DNA of 64,000 nt from Heligmosomoides polygyrus polygyrus (Eukaryota > Nematoda > Chromadorea > Rhabditida > Heligmosomidae): the NCBI GenBank assembly GCA_947396885.1, contig OX377202.1:65754643-65818642 (forward strand), read 5' to 3'. Every line of letters begins with the position of its first letter. The stretch's first letter is position 1. The notes beneath the pieces are model-generated. The model made no database searches, was not told where the DNA came from, and saw nothing but the letters and a program-made list of their open reading frames with translations. A program made the position numbers and the translations under genes. This document shows, piece by piece, positions 22,250 to 34,492 of this stretch.

Positions 22250-24668
22250 GTCAAGGATCGAACTACGGCTAGATGATGGCGCATCTCATCGACGCCTCCT
22301 TAGCTGAAGGCTTGCGGTTTCCTGACCATGACTCACTGCAACCTCTATGAACTGGAACGCCGATGGCGGCACAGTGGTGCTTGGGGGTTGGGTGGCAGTC
22401 TAGTTCAATGAAAAGGAAAATGAACCGTCGGGAACATGCCTGTGGAAATCACTCCGGAGCCCTCCCGACTTGCTGCATCTTCCACCAGAGTGACGGCTAG
22501 CATATAGCTCAGCTGCTGAGCGAGTGTTATAAGCGCTGCCACATTTTTCGTTCAGGAATTGTCACCGCACTATCAAATAACCTCATTACAATGTTGGCAC
22601 CGAATATGTAGCTGACCATTGATGTCGAGGTCTCGTGCTCATTGGGTGCCGTCACAACAACTGTGTACTGTACTGGGCGACAATTGCAACTGCGGCGCGG
22701 TAATTTAATTTGCTGAACGGTAACGCGACCGACCTGCGAACAGATGCGGTAAGCTCGCCGTACGTAGGAGGATGTAGCGGGAGAGTTTGATAAGCGGTTT
22801 TCTCAACGACACTCGGATGGCAGTCACAAGCAATACCAACGTTTATTTGAAGCACTAAGACATCGTAAGAGATACATACTCGTAAATTTAGTAGACCTTT
22901 GGACTTCAACAAGCAGTTGAAGGTGCAAAGAGTGCACAGCTGCATATTGAGATTCGTTCAGAAACATTCCTTGATGAGTAGAGGGAGAAGTTCGGTAGAG
23001 AACGTGACATAGAGGGGGTCGCAACAAATTATACAAAGCGTGGTGAGACGAATTTCGGTCTCTAGTAAGACACAATGGCCGCGTTTCTGTGCAGCGTGAG
23101 TAGGGTAACGCAACTACTAACTTCGGGAAAAGTCAAGGAAAGGACACCTTGTGCGCGGCACAGTTTCAAAGCTTCCAACGCTAGTTTGGGAGAATGGTAA
23201 TGGTCTGACCCACAAAGTAAGTAGAATCCACTCTAAACCACCGCATTGTTGGTCAGTGGTTTTTCCACAGATTCCTTGGTAGCTTTTGGAAGCCATCAGG
23301 GTCGAGGCAGCAATGTCGAGAGGTCGAGAAAAGATGTCGCTGACATAAGCATGGAGCATGGACTGTTTCACTAAGGCTGCAGAAGTCATTCAGCGATTGG
23401 GACCAGATATCATTTTCTCAAAAAGGGGGTAACACCTGTCTTACAGATTGAAGATTATCCAAAAGTTAGTGTTCATATCCGACAAAAAGTGGAATACGGG
23501 GCTCATTCGTAAAAGCCTAATTAACGCGGACGTTTATGTTTCTAACCGTTAACGAGCTTGAAATGAGAAAATCAGAAACCTCGGAGATCCTCGATTTATG
23601 TGTGCTACGAAATGGACTACAAAAGCATGCGCAACAGTGCACCAAGTACATGCAACAAACTGCAAATTTCCTGTTCGCACTAAAATTGTATTTTCTTTCA
23701 AGCAACCCTTCCTAGGCTTTTTTGGAAGTGCTCATGTCTTCATTGGTGAGGATTTAGTTAAATAACCTTATTTGCGCAGCGAGGTCTCCTACCGTTGCCA
23801 AGCAAATCCTTATTCCATAGCCTCTCGGAGGTTGTAAAATCGCTATTCTGTAAAATATCCTTTTTGAAAACAGCGAAAGTTATAAATATTAATCTATAGA
23901 CGTTTCTAATGCGTCAGAGGCTGTGGGCATCGCTCAACAACCACAGCGTTTTGTGATTCCCCCGAAGTTAGAAGGTCGATACTCCTAGCTAGCCAGACTG
24001 CAGAACAAGGACAAATGAGGGTCCAGACGGAGTCTGAGCATTCCTTCCTCCCCTCGTCCCCGCTAGCTCCTGGTTGGTACCCGGCCGACAATTACCGTTT
24101 CGAAAATGAATGGCACAGAGGATTCCTACGCAGAATCCAGAAAGTGAGGCGCTCCGTATAACTAGACCTCTATAACTCATCGCCTCACTGCGGCTACTTC
24201 TCCAAGCCTTGAGTCTCTCTAGTGCTGAAAAGCTCAGACCCTATTTGTAAGCAGTGGACGAGTTCAGATGATTCGTCGTCGAATCTTCTGTGGGCAGCTG
24301 CTTGGCCATTCAATTCTGTTATGGAAGGCATGCGGAGGTGGCGCATCCTTTTCGAAGTATGGGACTACTCGCGCCCACCACGACCTGAAGAAGATAGTGT
24401 AGGTTGGTAAAGAAGGTCGGCGAAGGAAGCTGCCGTACTTACCAGGAGAGAATATTCTTCTCGAGGCTGTGTTCGTGGTAGGAAAGCATAAGTGCGTGAT
24501 ACTCCATGAACACCCGAGTCGAGACAGTGTACCTGGAACAGTGTCATTCGCTGTGTTGCGGTTCCGCGATGTTAGTCTTACAATTCTAGATTGTCCGTAG
24601 AGAAGAAAACCTTGTGGACAATCAAGAATGAATATGCGCAGGTAAAAATCCAGTGTATAAAAGTGAAC
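22250..24668. other. Unassigned 2.4-kb stretch
   Basis: No recognised gene or transposon ends. Several frames of 60-97 codons on the minus strand (22652-22945, 23117-23389, 23906-24180) have no recognisable motif or convincing splice phases. A small unidentified gene cannot be excluded. Confidence 0.4.
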
Positions 24669-24670
24669 TA

Positions 24671-25932
24671 TTAGGTTGGAAAAAAAGTCTCTTCACACTT
24701 CGAAATTTTTTTTACCCTTCCCCTTGTAAACGTACTAGCCAATGTTGATTGCTGATTTCGTAATCCTATCACACTTGTCTACCGTTCGCACGCAGACACA
24801 GGTTAAGACTCTTCTTGTAATTCGTTATCCATCCAATCTTCCGAACTCAATGCCAGATCTACCTCATGGCCGTTTTCAGCACGGCATTCTTCAAGAATTC
24901 ATTAAAGAATCCACAGCACGTCAGGCAGCAGACCAAATTAACCATATATATGGCATGGGATCTGCTACTCATCGCGCCTGTTATGAGTGGTTCGGAAAGT
25001 CTTTAAAGGGAAATTATTCACTGAGGGCAAAGCATGGTCAGGAAGGCCAACTGGATTGGACGACAGTGAACTACACCATCTTCTTCGTACCGATAGTTGG
25101 CAGACGACACGTCAGCTAGCAGAGAAGCTCGAAGTGTCTCATAGGATAGTGGGGATCCATCTGAAGAATCTTGGCTTTCATGGAAATTTGGAGCTTGGAT
25201 TCCACATGCCCTGTCAGAAACTCAGAAAGGTCGACGGCTCTCCATCGCTGCTTCTCTTCTGTCCAGATAAGGAAGAAAATCGTTTCTTCCGCGGATTGTG
25301 ACAGGCGAAGAGTCCTGGGTTCTGTGTGCCAACTTCCGAGGAAAAGGCAATGGGTACAAAAGGGAGAGAGCCCTAAGTCTGATCTCAAGCCCAATGTTCA
25401 CGAACGGAAGATTCTCTTGAGTGTTTGGTGGATATCAGAGGAGTGATTTATCGGCAAACTCTCAGAAGTGGAGAGACACTTACTGCTGCCACATACAGTG
25501 GCCAACTCCACAAAGTCGCCGCAGCTTTCCAAGAAAAGAGGCCTGAGAAGTCGAAGGTGATGATCCTGCATGACAACGCAAAGCGACATGCTGCAAGACT
25601 CACAAGAGAAACAATAAAGAAGCTGGGCTGGGAGGTAATGCCACATCCACCGTATAGCCCTGACCTCGGCCCTCCCGAATGCTATTTCTTCCACGCTCTC
25701 AAGCAAGAAATTGGAGAGAAATATTTTGGAACGGATGAAGACCTCAAAAATTGGATTCAGCAATGGTTCGACTCCAGAAATGCAGTCTTTTACGCGAGAG
25801 GAATTAGAAAAATTACCACGTCTTTGGAGAAGTGTAGTAGAACAAAATAGAGTTTATCTCAATTGATTTGACTTTGTAGTTGTGAAGTAATAAATCTTTG
25901 AAAAAAATGAAAAGACTTTTTTTCCAACCTAA
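24671..25932 (+). mobile_element. Mariner element 1, full length (1262 bp), inactive
   Basis: The TIR TTAGGTTGGAAAAAAAGTC at 24671 is matched inversely by GACTTTTTTTCCAACCTAA ending at 25932, with TA on both sides (24669-24670, 25933-25934). It contains a frameshifted transposase on the plus strand. Length and ends are those of a complete mariner. Confidence 0.9.
24850..25850 (+). pseudogene. Mariner 1 transposase (frameshifted)
   Basis: The N-terminal HTH region (ARQAADQINHIYG, then RQLAEKLEVSHRIVGIHL) moves between two frames near 24990. The catalytic region follows in a third and fourth frame: VTGEESW near 25300, VWWDIRGVIY near 25430 in displaced form, ILHDNAKRH, and PYSPDLGPPECYFF near 25670. 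Family D,D34D residues: the first Asp (usually GDEKW) is Glu, the second is kept, and the third (usually PSDYH) is Glu. At least three frameshifts separate the blocks. Confidence 0.85.
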
Positions 25933-25934
25933 TA

Positions 25935-26779
25935 ATTAAAACGGTCAGAGCAGCCGCACGCATTCTATTGCTTAGTGACGTTGTGGTGATTGGAATACGT
26001 GTTTGGCATAGTACATAGGGTTATGAGGGCCAGTTTAAGGGCATCTCAGTAATTTATCCCTCCTTCTTAACATGCATTGTATTATATTTATAATCAAACT
26101 GTGGAGGAATGGATGATTCATCAACAGATCCCATGTTGAGTCTGATACCGCAACCTGACAATTGCGCCGTATGCACCAAGTAGAGGCTACATTTGCCATT
26201 AGATGACTATTGTAACACATGGGGGGAGGCGGACAGCGTAATCGAAGAAAACACTGATTCTAATGCGCACAAGAAAGCCAGGAGTTGAGGAGCGAGCGCT
26301 GGCAGGAGTAACCAAACCTTCAATCCTCGAGGCTCGGCTATGAATGGAGTTAATCGGCTGACCATCGTGAGCCACTTGTATAGGTCGAACACGCATTCAC
26401 ACTACCTCCACCACATTTCGCAAAAGAGGAAAACTTGGAGCAATGGGATTGAAAAACGCCGACCATCCTTCACCATTTACCACGCTGTACTGCACAGTAG
26501 AGTGTGGAGCTGCCACTGGTCGCAGCTTTGTAATGTTTGATCACAGGCCGTGAGTAATTGAGTAACTGGCCTATACAGACCGTATGCAAACTCAAATATA
26601 TAGGCTCACCCGTCCATACTCGGCTACTGGCGGCAGCCGTAGCTACGTCGCTCCGCTTCAGCTGTGGATCAGAGTTCTTCCAAAGACGTCAAACAGGTCG
26701 ACCTTAGTCCGCTCAATAAATCTAATCCACTCTACAAATTCGTTCGACCAGAAGCATTGACACACTAAGGGGTGGCATG
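25935..26779. other. Unassigned stretch between mariner 1 and a SINE remnant
   Basis: No exon, repeat end or protein family is recognised. The open frames are short and overlap on opposite strands. Confidence 0.4.
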
Positions 26780-26992
26780 CCGATGTTTTGAGGAGGGAAT
26801 TGGAGAGAGATATAGACAGTGTTTCATTCTTCCGAGATAAGCGTGGTACCAATACACCGACTCCGGAGAGATGCAAGGAAATCTTCGATTGCCTGGCTGG
26901 GTGAGTGGGAAAACCGAACCAAGAGTCTGGATTCGGGTCCACGCCGCAACCGGCATTTCTTCCGACTGCGTTACTAGGCGTCCCGCTCTAGC
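26780..26992 (-). repeat. Old SINE copy
   Basis: The minus strand reads GGGACGCCTAGTAACGCAGTCG, the B-box-like region, then GGTGTATTGGTACCACGCTTATC, matching the head and middle of the SINE family with many substitutions. The 3' third is not recognisable. Confidence 0.6.
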
Positions 26993-27316
26993 TATGAGAA
27001 AAACACCAACTAAAGCGAACGTCTCTCGAAGAATTTCCTTAATTTGTTGAATATGAAGCAGTTAAGATGCTAGCGTCCTCGCACTAGATCATCTCTCAGC
27101 CTTGCTAAACAATGACTTAAGTTATCTAAAGTTATGCGTAAATCGTTGAGATTGAACGTAGAACGTTGAAACTTTGAAGAACTTCGAGTAAGAACAAATG
27201 CACAGAGTTGAACTTGAAAGTTGGGTAACCAGCTATTTCCCCTCTCAGAAAAAAGCGGTACTAAGGGTACTAGGACCCGCTGCACAACGGCAGAGCATCT
27301 CAAAGTGGGTAAGCTA

Positions 27317-28599
27317 TTAGGTTGTAACGAATTAAATGGCACTGGCTAGCGCCATTTTTTGGCGCGTCTTTACGCGTTTGATCAAGAACAAACCGTAACA
27401 TGTGGCATATCATTTAGAAGCGCAAACTTTGCTCTACCGATGAGTACCAAATTTTCTATGTAAAAGTGGGAAAACTTTCGAGTTTTATTGACTTTTTTGC
27501 AGATGGACAAAAGGGTAATCCGAGGCATTTACTTGTATGAATTCAAGCTGGGCACTACAGCTAAGGAGGCGGAAGAGAAGATCAACGCCGCATTCGGTCA
27601 AGGATGTTCCACAATTCGGACGGCGTATCGTTGGTATCAGAAGCTCCGCAATGGGGATGAGAGCTTGGAAGAACATGAAGGTCGTGGGAGGCATAGTGAT
27701 GTTGATGAGGACAAACTGAGAGATGTGGTAGAGGAGGATCCACACAAAGATACCAGGGAGATAGCGAAGGTTCTTGGCGTCAGTCACAACACAGCTGCCC
27801 GGCATCTGAAGGAAATTGGAAAGACCAAAAAGCTGGAAAGATTGCTGCCTCACGAGCTGTCTGAGGAGCAAAGAAACCGACGATAAGAGATCTCGTCCGC
27901 ACTGCTTCTACGGAACGAAACGGACCCATTCTTTGATCGCATCGTAACCTCTGACGAGAAATGGATAATGTACGACAACAGGCGACGATCGGCACAGTGG
28001 GTGGACAGCGATGAGAGCCCCAAGGTTTTTGCGAAGCCGGAATTGCACCAAAAGAAAGTAATGGTGATAGTATGGTGGTGTTCGCTGGGAATTATTCACC
28101 GCAGCTTCCTCCCTCCCGGTGAATCCATCACGGCAGAGAAGTACTGCATTGAAATTGAAGAAATAATGAAAAAGTTGAAGGATATCCGGCCGGCCTTGGT
28201 AAACCGAAAGCGATTTCTCCTTCTGCACGACAATGCTCGCCCCCATGTAGCACGAATGACGTTGCAGAAATTGAAGGAGCTGAGCATTGAAACTCTACCT
28301 CATCCTCCGTTTTCTCCCGACCTCTCCCCAACAGACTACCATTTCTTCAAGCATCTCGGCGACTTCTTGGTAGGGAAAATATTCAAATACCAACAGGATG
28401 CCGAAAGTGCCTTCGAAGATTTCCTCAATTCCAGAACTTCTGATTTTTATGCTACTGGGATAAGAAAGCTTGTGTCACGTTGGCAATGATGTGTAGAATC
28501 AGAAGGTTTTTCTTTCGATTAATAGACTTGCCTACAAGCCGAGATATTAACTGTTTAAATTTACAGTGGTTCAGTGCAATTTATTTCGTTACAACCTAA
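27317..28599 (+). mobile_element. Mariner element 2, full length (1283 bp)
   Basis: TTAGGTTGTAACGAATTAAA at 27317 and the inverse TTATTTCGTTACAACCTAA ending at 28599 form the TIRs, with TA duplications at 27315-27316 and 28600-28601. It holds one transposase gene whose frame is continuous except for one stop codon, so it is among the youngest mariners in the window. It interrupts an older MITE. Confidence 0.92.
27503..28489 (+). pseudogene. Mariner 2 transposase with a single premature stop
   Basis: One frame from MDKRVIRGIYLYEF to RKLVSRWQ, 328 codons, with a TAA at 27884-27886 as the only interruption (after EEQRNRR). Domains: paired HTH (residues about 10-110, with REIAKVLGVSHNTAARHLKE), then the catalytic domain with TSDEKWIMYDN, LLLHDNARPH and PFSPDLSPTDYHFF. 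The spacing between the second and third Asp is 34, a classic D,D34D. All three catalytic Asp are present. Its sequence style is that of the cecropia/Hsmar1-like mariner group. The TAA truncates it before the catalytic domain. Confidence 0.9.
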
Positions 28600-28739
28600 T
28601 AGATCAGCCAGACCCTGCCAAAGTTCCTTCCCTTGCCTAGTTCTGTGCTCTCGTCCGCGTCAGCGGAGCACAACAACCGTGTTTATGTGAGCGTTCCACG
28701 ACCATGTGCTGCAATCTTGGAGCGGCCAGCTTGCATAGT

Positions 28740-31700
28740 ATCGAAAAAATTTCCGGAAGCTTTCCTGACAGAGACACCAGCCTGTAGGGAGCTATGGATT
28801 AATATAAGATTAGCAATGGATTGATATAAAGTGATAAATTAGTAATTTCTGCAAGTCGTAGAGAATCAAGTGCGAAGACGACGTTTTCCTACAGCCAGTT
28901 CCAATTTTCTTCAATAATTCTAGGAAAGTTAAATAGGAAAGATTTGCGTGGACCTACAGACGCTGGAATCAAGTGGTAGTGAGTTATAGCCGTCTACATA
29001 TTATCCATGATTATCCAGATTGTACACAAATATGATAAACCAGCCGTCAGTGCGGCCTCTCGGCCACACCGACGGCTTCTTGACGGCTTCGCCGTGGTAA
29101 TAACTTCTCATCATAAATTGTAGCTGCCACCTATGTCATGGTTTCCTCAGGAAGAACATCTTAACTACGTCGATTGGGGCAAGTTGGAAGAAAATTGAAA
29201 AACAGATGACATCCACAAAAAACAATTATTTGACCAATATCGATTGATGGCGACCGATAGTTTAAAAACGAACTTCAGATTCGTGTTCAGCGACCTTGAT
29301 TACCTCCGTGGCTGAAGTTTTGCGCCGCTTGAACGACTTCCACAAAAAGTCGATAATATCGATCGACTGCCTTCCCTGCTGTGAACGCCTCCCGTCGATG
29401 GTCATCTAATTGCCCAGGCACGGTTGCCGACGTGTTCGGCACGTCTACGGCATCGCCAGGGACGATGTCGATGTTCACCAATTGGTCCCAACACGCAGTG
29501 CCCGCACTCTAGTTGTGACGGAAACACACACGCTCGCACTTGCACACACAGACGCTTGTTCCTTTATATACAGTAGGATATGGAATGAACGATGTCATAG
29601 TGCAGTCACAAAATGAAAAATTCTAGAGGTTGATGCATTTAATTGGAAGTCAAAAGTCGGAAATCAATTCTATTGGAGCTAGGATGCCACCTATTTCAGA
29701 AAAACGGTGCAGTGTCAGCGTATCACATCCGATTTCTTTTGTTTGCTTGCTTAGCTCATGTGAGAGCTTCATGTGGCGATAAATTCCGTGGAACTGGCGA
29801 GTAGTGGAAGAGCCCTAGAGATCTTCACTTCATGCTATCGACTATGTCTTCCATAGGCGTTTTTGACAGAAGCAGAGCCGTCAGTGGGAAGTTGTTGTAC
29901 GTCCTTAGCGCTTTTGGACTGATTGGTACTCTTGCAGTGCAGCAGCTCCCACGTTCCTGTGCGGCAGGCCCGCCTTTCCGTTTTCAGTCCTACGGGACGA
30001 CTTTGAGGCAACTTAAGTAGAACGATTTGCCAGCAAAATGCGAACTAAGCGGAAGTTCGGGTCTATTCTCGGCGGAGAAAAGACCGCTATTGGAACATGG
30101 AAATTCCACCAAATGATCTACGACATGGTTCACGATCTCGATTCTCTCGATTTCCAGTCCTTCTCCCTCTATTGAGCCCTTAAGAAATTCGTTTAGCAGG
30201 TTTAGTCGACTATGGAGAATTTGCAGTTTTTGAAGGTCTTTGGGCTTCGGCTGCACTTTCCTCGGCAACAGACTGTTTCCATGACGAACAACGGCACACA
30301 GGCAGCGAACGTGCCCATTAAAAATCGGCATGCATCTGCACTATAGACACAATATTGAACTGGGCAGCGCTGTGAGGATTCCCTGCCACCAATTTCGATG
30401 AATAGGGTGACTTGCTACACTATACTCTATCAAAATTTAGGCATTTCCGTAGACTAACTCAACGCTATGGCACAAGATGACGTTTCAAAAACACACAAAT
30501 ATTGAAAAGTCTGAGAAACTTCAAATACCTGGTCAGAAAACTTAACCAGCCGATTCGGCGGGGCTTATTTAAAATATAAACCTCGTTTCGTTGCTGACCG
30601 ATATGAACTAAGAATAAGTGAGCACTTGCTCAGCTCTTTCACTATCTCATCAAAGACAGAGGTCATCAAATGTGGCATGAATAAGCCGTGCCGAATTTAT
30701 TCTGACAATGAGTCGTCTGTGGTCTCTTTGACTACTGGGGTGTGGTGACGATGCCAGGGCGAGGAATGAATTGACTTTGAGCAAACAGAAACTACTTGGT
30801 GCTGATGTCGTGGTTTGCGATCTGTTTGAGTAACGGAAATTTGACTGTGAATTTCCTGCTTGGTCGACGACCTACGGTCTTCCTGTTACAAACAGTCCCG
30901 TCAGATTACTCATACAATGGTAAATGATTACTCCTACAATCTATAATGTCCATGGAAATTGTTGCGAGGGACCAGAACTTGCGGTAGAAATTTGAGATGG
31001 GAGCCCTTGATTCGACAATGGTCTCTGCAAAACTTGCATCAAATAAGGAAATTCAAAGCCTTTTTCAGTAAGTATAGCATGTTAATATGCCAGAAGAGCC
31101 CAAGTGTGAGACTGTGGTAAACTCCTCACTCTGCAGAACATATCCACAGAAGCAGGTGGCTTCGAGCCCACATCCTTGTCAGGCCTTTAGTAAGAGCCAG
31201 TAACTTTTAATTATGCACGTTTGCAAAGAGGAATGGCAAGGAGGCGGTTTCGTAGTTAGATAGATTCCATAGTTCACAATGTACCTCAATAATTATTATG
31301 GTAGGCTCTGCGCTTAATATATCTGTGAACTATCTGCCACTACATATACAAATTTGCCTTTTCATGACCATTTTCTCAGGAAGTACCTCGAATGCGAGTC
31401 AGTCTTCGTCATTGACCTGTAACTGACATTTGATAGGTCAATGCTTTCATTTTAATTGTCTAAAGTTCGAGGTAAACTGATAGGTTCACGGACCAGAACC
31501 GCGAAGGATGTGTTTACGAAGACAATGAAAGGAACAAAAGCGCTCGAATGCTTACGCGGGATGAAGCGAACGTCCAAGGCTATTTTTTAAACAACTATGC
31601 TCTCTTCATGAAATAAATTATAGGAATGGAAGAATAAACTATGAAAGAGCTTTTATGCAGTTCATGGAGGATTGCGCTAGCTTTATGTCCCGTCTGTGGG

Positions 31701-31839
31701 CAACGCGAAAGAGTGACAGCATGGCTACCCCAAGAAGATGACATTTTCGAACAAAGCGAGCGGATGATTAAACTCTGAGGAAGCTCGTCAGAACAGGTCT
31801 ACTGGTTCGTCATGCGTGCTAATTTGCTATGCTCTCGGT
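28740..31839. other. Unassigned 3.1-kb stretch
   Basis: I recognise no gene. A minus-strand frame at 30331-29990 is polar and helix-like (KPKDLQKLQILHSRLNLL), and one at 29481-29287 is similar in style. They could be decayed gag-like sequence, but no motif supports that. A small hairpin (CCGTCAGTGCGGCC against GGCCACACCGACGG) lies near 29043-29075. Confidence 0.4.
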
Positions 31840-32626
31840 CCAACCTCAGCAGCGCTTTCTTCTGCGCAGGTCCAACGCAGGTCCCTTGCGCAGGTCCTCT
31901 CCATGTTTTTTGATATTGGGTGATTGGTGACAAGTACCTCAATCGAGCTAGAGTGGTATCGCCTTGCAAGCGAATCTGGCTGTCATCGCTTGTTGCTGTT
32001 CCCAGCGCACAGATGCGGTGCTCCAGCGACGATCACTGCGCCTCACGTGATCTTCAGCAGATTGGTTCTCTGTTTCCCCACACGAAGGACGACGTCTATG
32101 GCTCCGGACATAGCCCACATGTCTTCTTCAAATGGTATGGACAGCCGCTGTTGGTGCAAGATAAGACGGTCATTTTGCGTGAGTTGTAGGCAGTCCTCCG
32201 CTCTTCTGAATATTTTAGGCTCCCAGTCTTTCCTCATGTTGTGCAGTCCACCTAGGCGAACGTATTTTTCGACCTCCTCCATGAAGACTGCTTGCGATGC
32301 ATAGATCCTGCATCGCTTGCCATAAACCTCGTTTTTGATATGTTGAACGTCAGATCAGATTTCACTCCTTTCGAGTGGAACTCGTGCATCGTTTGCGAGA
32401 GCTGTTCTGAGAAATTCATGAGAGGTACGATCTCGTCAGCAAAACTCAAGTGGTTCAACCGCTTCCCGTCCACAATTGTTGCCACAATTGATCCAACTGC
32501 AACGACAAAGAGTAGCTTCCAGACATATTGAAAATACGTTGGGAGTGTCTCTTTGTTGCACCCTTCTCTCAATACCCACCTCGTAATTGAACTTTGAAAG
32601 AAATGGTGCATTCTAATAGGCAGCAT
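31840..32626 (-). pseudogene. Non-LTR reverse transcriptase fragment (third lineage)
   Basis: The minus frame 32626-32252 contains VDGKRLNHLSFADEIVPLMN, the RT active-site region with FADE in place of FADD, followed by SKTRFMA. The adjoining frame 32282-32043 (KDWEPKIFRRAEDCLQLTQ) looks like the following C-terminal part in another frame. It differs from both RTE copies and from the 45-49 kb family. Truncated at both ends. Confidence 0.6.
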
Positions 32627-33399
32627 ATGGAGAAGACCTTCGCATAGCGTTGGTCATCAACTTGATTTCATAACGATGTTTTGTTGCAATTAAAACTCTA
32701 GCGTTAGGCGGGACTCGTACTCGCACCACCTGCTGACTGGGCAGGAATGCTCCATGCCAGTACACCACCGGCACTGTTCGAACGCAACATCCACACCACG
32801 TGACACTCATCACCCGTATATCGAGATGAACCGGCCGCTAATATCAGCATGAAACCAATTAAGCTGAAGACCTTGACAGACCTGATTCAATTCATTTTTT
32901 AAGCCTCAACAGAAGGACGAGCAAGGGTTTCAGGACTTTAGGTCCTTTCGTCACTAAAACCAGTCAACAGTTTGACAGACGAGACTTGCGGATATTTCGA
33001 TTCCCCGCTACAAGATAGTATACCAGGACAAGGTTGAAGCCGTGTAACCAGGTTTGTCATAGAATATTCGAAATTTAGCCGTCAGCAGGTGCGAAGACGC
33101 CATCTTAATCAAAATTCAAAGCTCCCGAATTCAGCATTGCCACGCGGAGCATTGCCTTTCTTACGTCAAAGAATCTTCGGACTAGCTCAGCAGATCCGAT
33201 GCCGTCCCGCACCAGCGACGCACTCTCCTCGCACTCGCCGGGCTTTGCGAGTGCGCGTTGGTTCTCACGGACGCGAAAAATATGCCTCATCAAACACCAT
33301 ATGCTGTGAAATGAGGTGTACATAGGCGGGCCTGTCACAACGGCCTGTCGCCTGCAATCGACTATCCGTGTTCTGCTAACTCGATGGGTACGTAGGTGC

Positions 33400-34313
33400 T
33401 ACGAAAGACCGGCCGGTGTAGCTATCATGATAGTTCCGGATGCGGAAACACTGATGGTGAGCGTCAACTGGAGTATGCGGAATCGCGTAACCTCACCATT
33501 TGTGAACACCGTCTTTCGAAAACGCGACTCCCATATGATCTCATCCTGTAGCGCGAGTACCAGGACTCATGGTCAGATAAACTTCGTCCTTGCGAACGAT
33601 CGCGACGCAAAGAGCATGTCGTGTGAGACTGTCGCCGCACAGCACCGATCGGTGATCAGTGCCTTCGATGTGGAAATCTTGGAATATTTACGGTTTCAAA
33701 TCGAGATGGAATTTTAATCTCTCTTCTGTTGTCGACCTATCTCTCACTAATACCGAAGCGAAATGTTCTTGAAGACTATGAATGCTAAAGAGTGACGAAT
33801 CATACATATCCTGGATATCCTATGATTGCACAGGAAACCTTAAGGACCGCCCTTCTGCAGCATGAATCAAGTGGTAGCGTATGAAAACACAAAGCAGCTG
33901 TGATTTCTCGAGTACGGACCCACAATCACGAGTGTCGATGAAACTTGAGAGACAGAGGAACCAACGCGATATGCCAAGCTGCAAGGTTGGAACCCGGTAT
34001 CACGAAGCCTGGACCACGCAAAGTCAACAAGCAGACATGGTTGTGGACGGTCGACGTGAAAACGAAGGTTCGGTTCGAGAGAAGAAGTCGCTTTATCATG
34101 GCTTTCTTGGTGAAGAAACAGCCGAGAACTGACAGAAGTATCAGGAGGCGAAGAAGGCTGCAAACGTTACACATGGACATGAAAGTAACTGGCGTGCACG
34201 CCGATCAAGAGCAGGATAGGGAAAGGTGGCGTCATGACACTAGAAGAGCGGACCCCACGATGAAGCGGGACAAACGCTGAAACAGAACAGGAAGAAGTTA
34301 CACACCTCGGACT
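33400..34313 (+). pseudogene. Internally deleted copy of the 45-49 kb non-LTR family
   Basis: Plus-strand frames give the endonuclease middle (NTVFRKRDSHMIS, AAQHRSVISAF), then the linker (ICQAARLEPGITKPG, FIMAFLVKKQ), then directly the element's 3' terminal reading frame (LQTLHMDMKVTGVHADQ, RADPTMKRDKR). The whole RT is missing between 34150 and 34155. It lies beyond the last identified exon of the sphingomyelin synthase gene, on the opposite strand. Confidence 0.75.
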
Positions 34314-34492
34314 CTGACAAGCAAACAGTGCATACATTACCGTTAGGCGGAACGTACGGGATGGCCAAAAAATAGTGTTAGGAAAACGTATTTTTGCAAA
34401 TGATGAAAGATGGTAAAAGATGATGATAGAGATGATGCCGATGTAATGAGTTATTATGCGGGAAATGCAACAGAAATTGGAGTCTCTCTTAC

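Larger units (their letters stand above)
27258..28735. mobile_element. MITE of the GGTAC-GCGGG family split by mariner 2
   Basis: The sequence left of mariner 2 (GCGGTACTAAGGGTACTAGG, CTGCACA.C.GCA) and right of it (CCAGACCC, CCGTGTTTATGTGA, CATGTGCTGCAATCT) matches, in order, the uninterrupted copy at 55211-55389. Mariner 2 (27317-28599) sits between them. The MITE is diverged, so it is older than the mariner. Confidence 0.65.
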
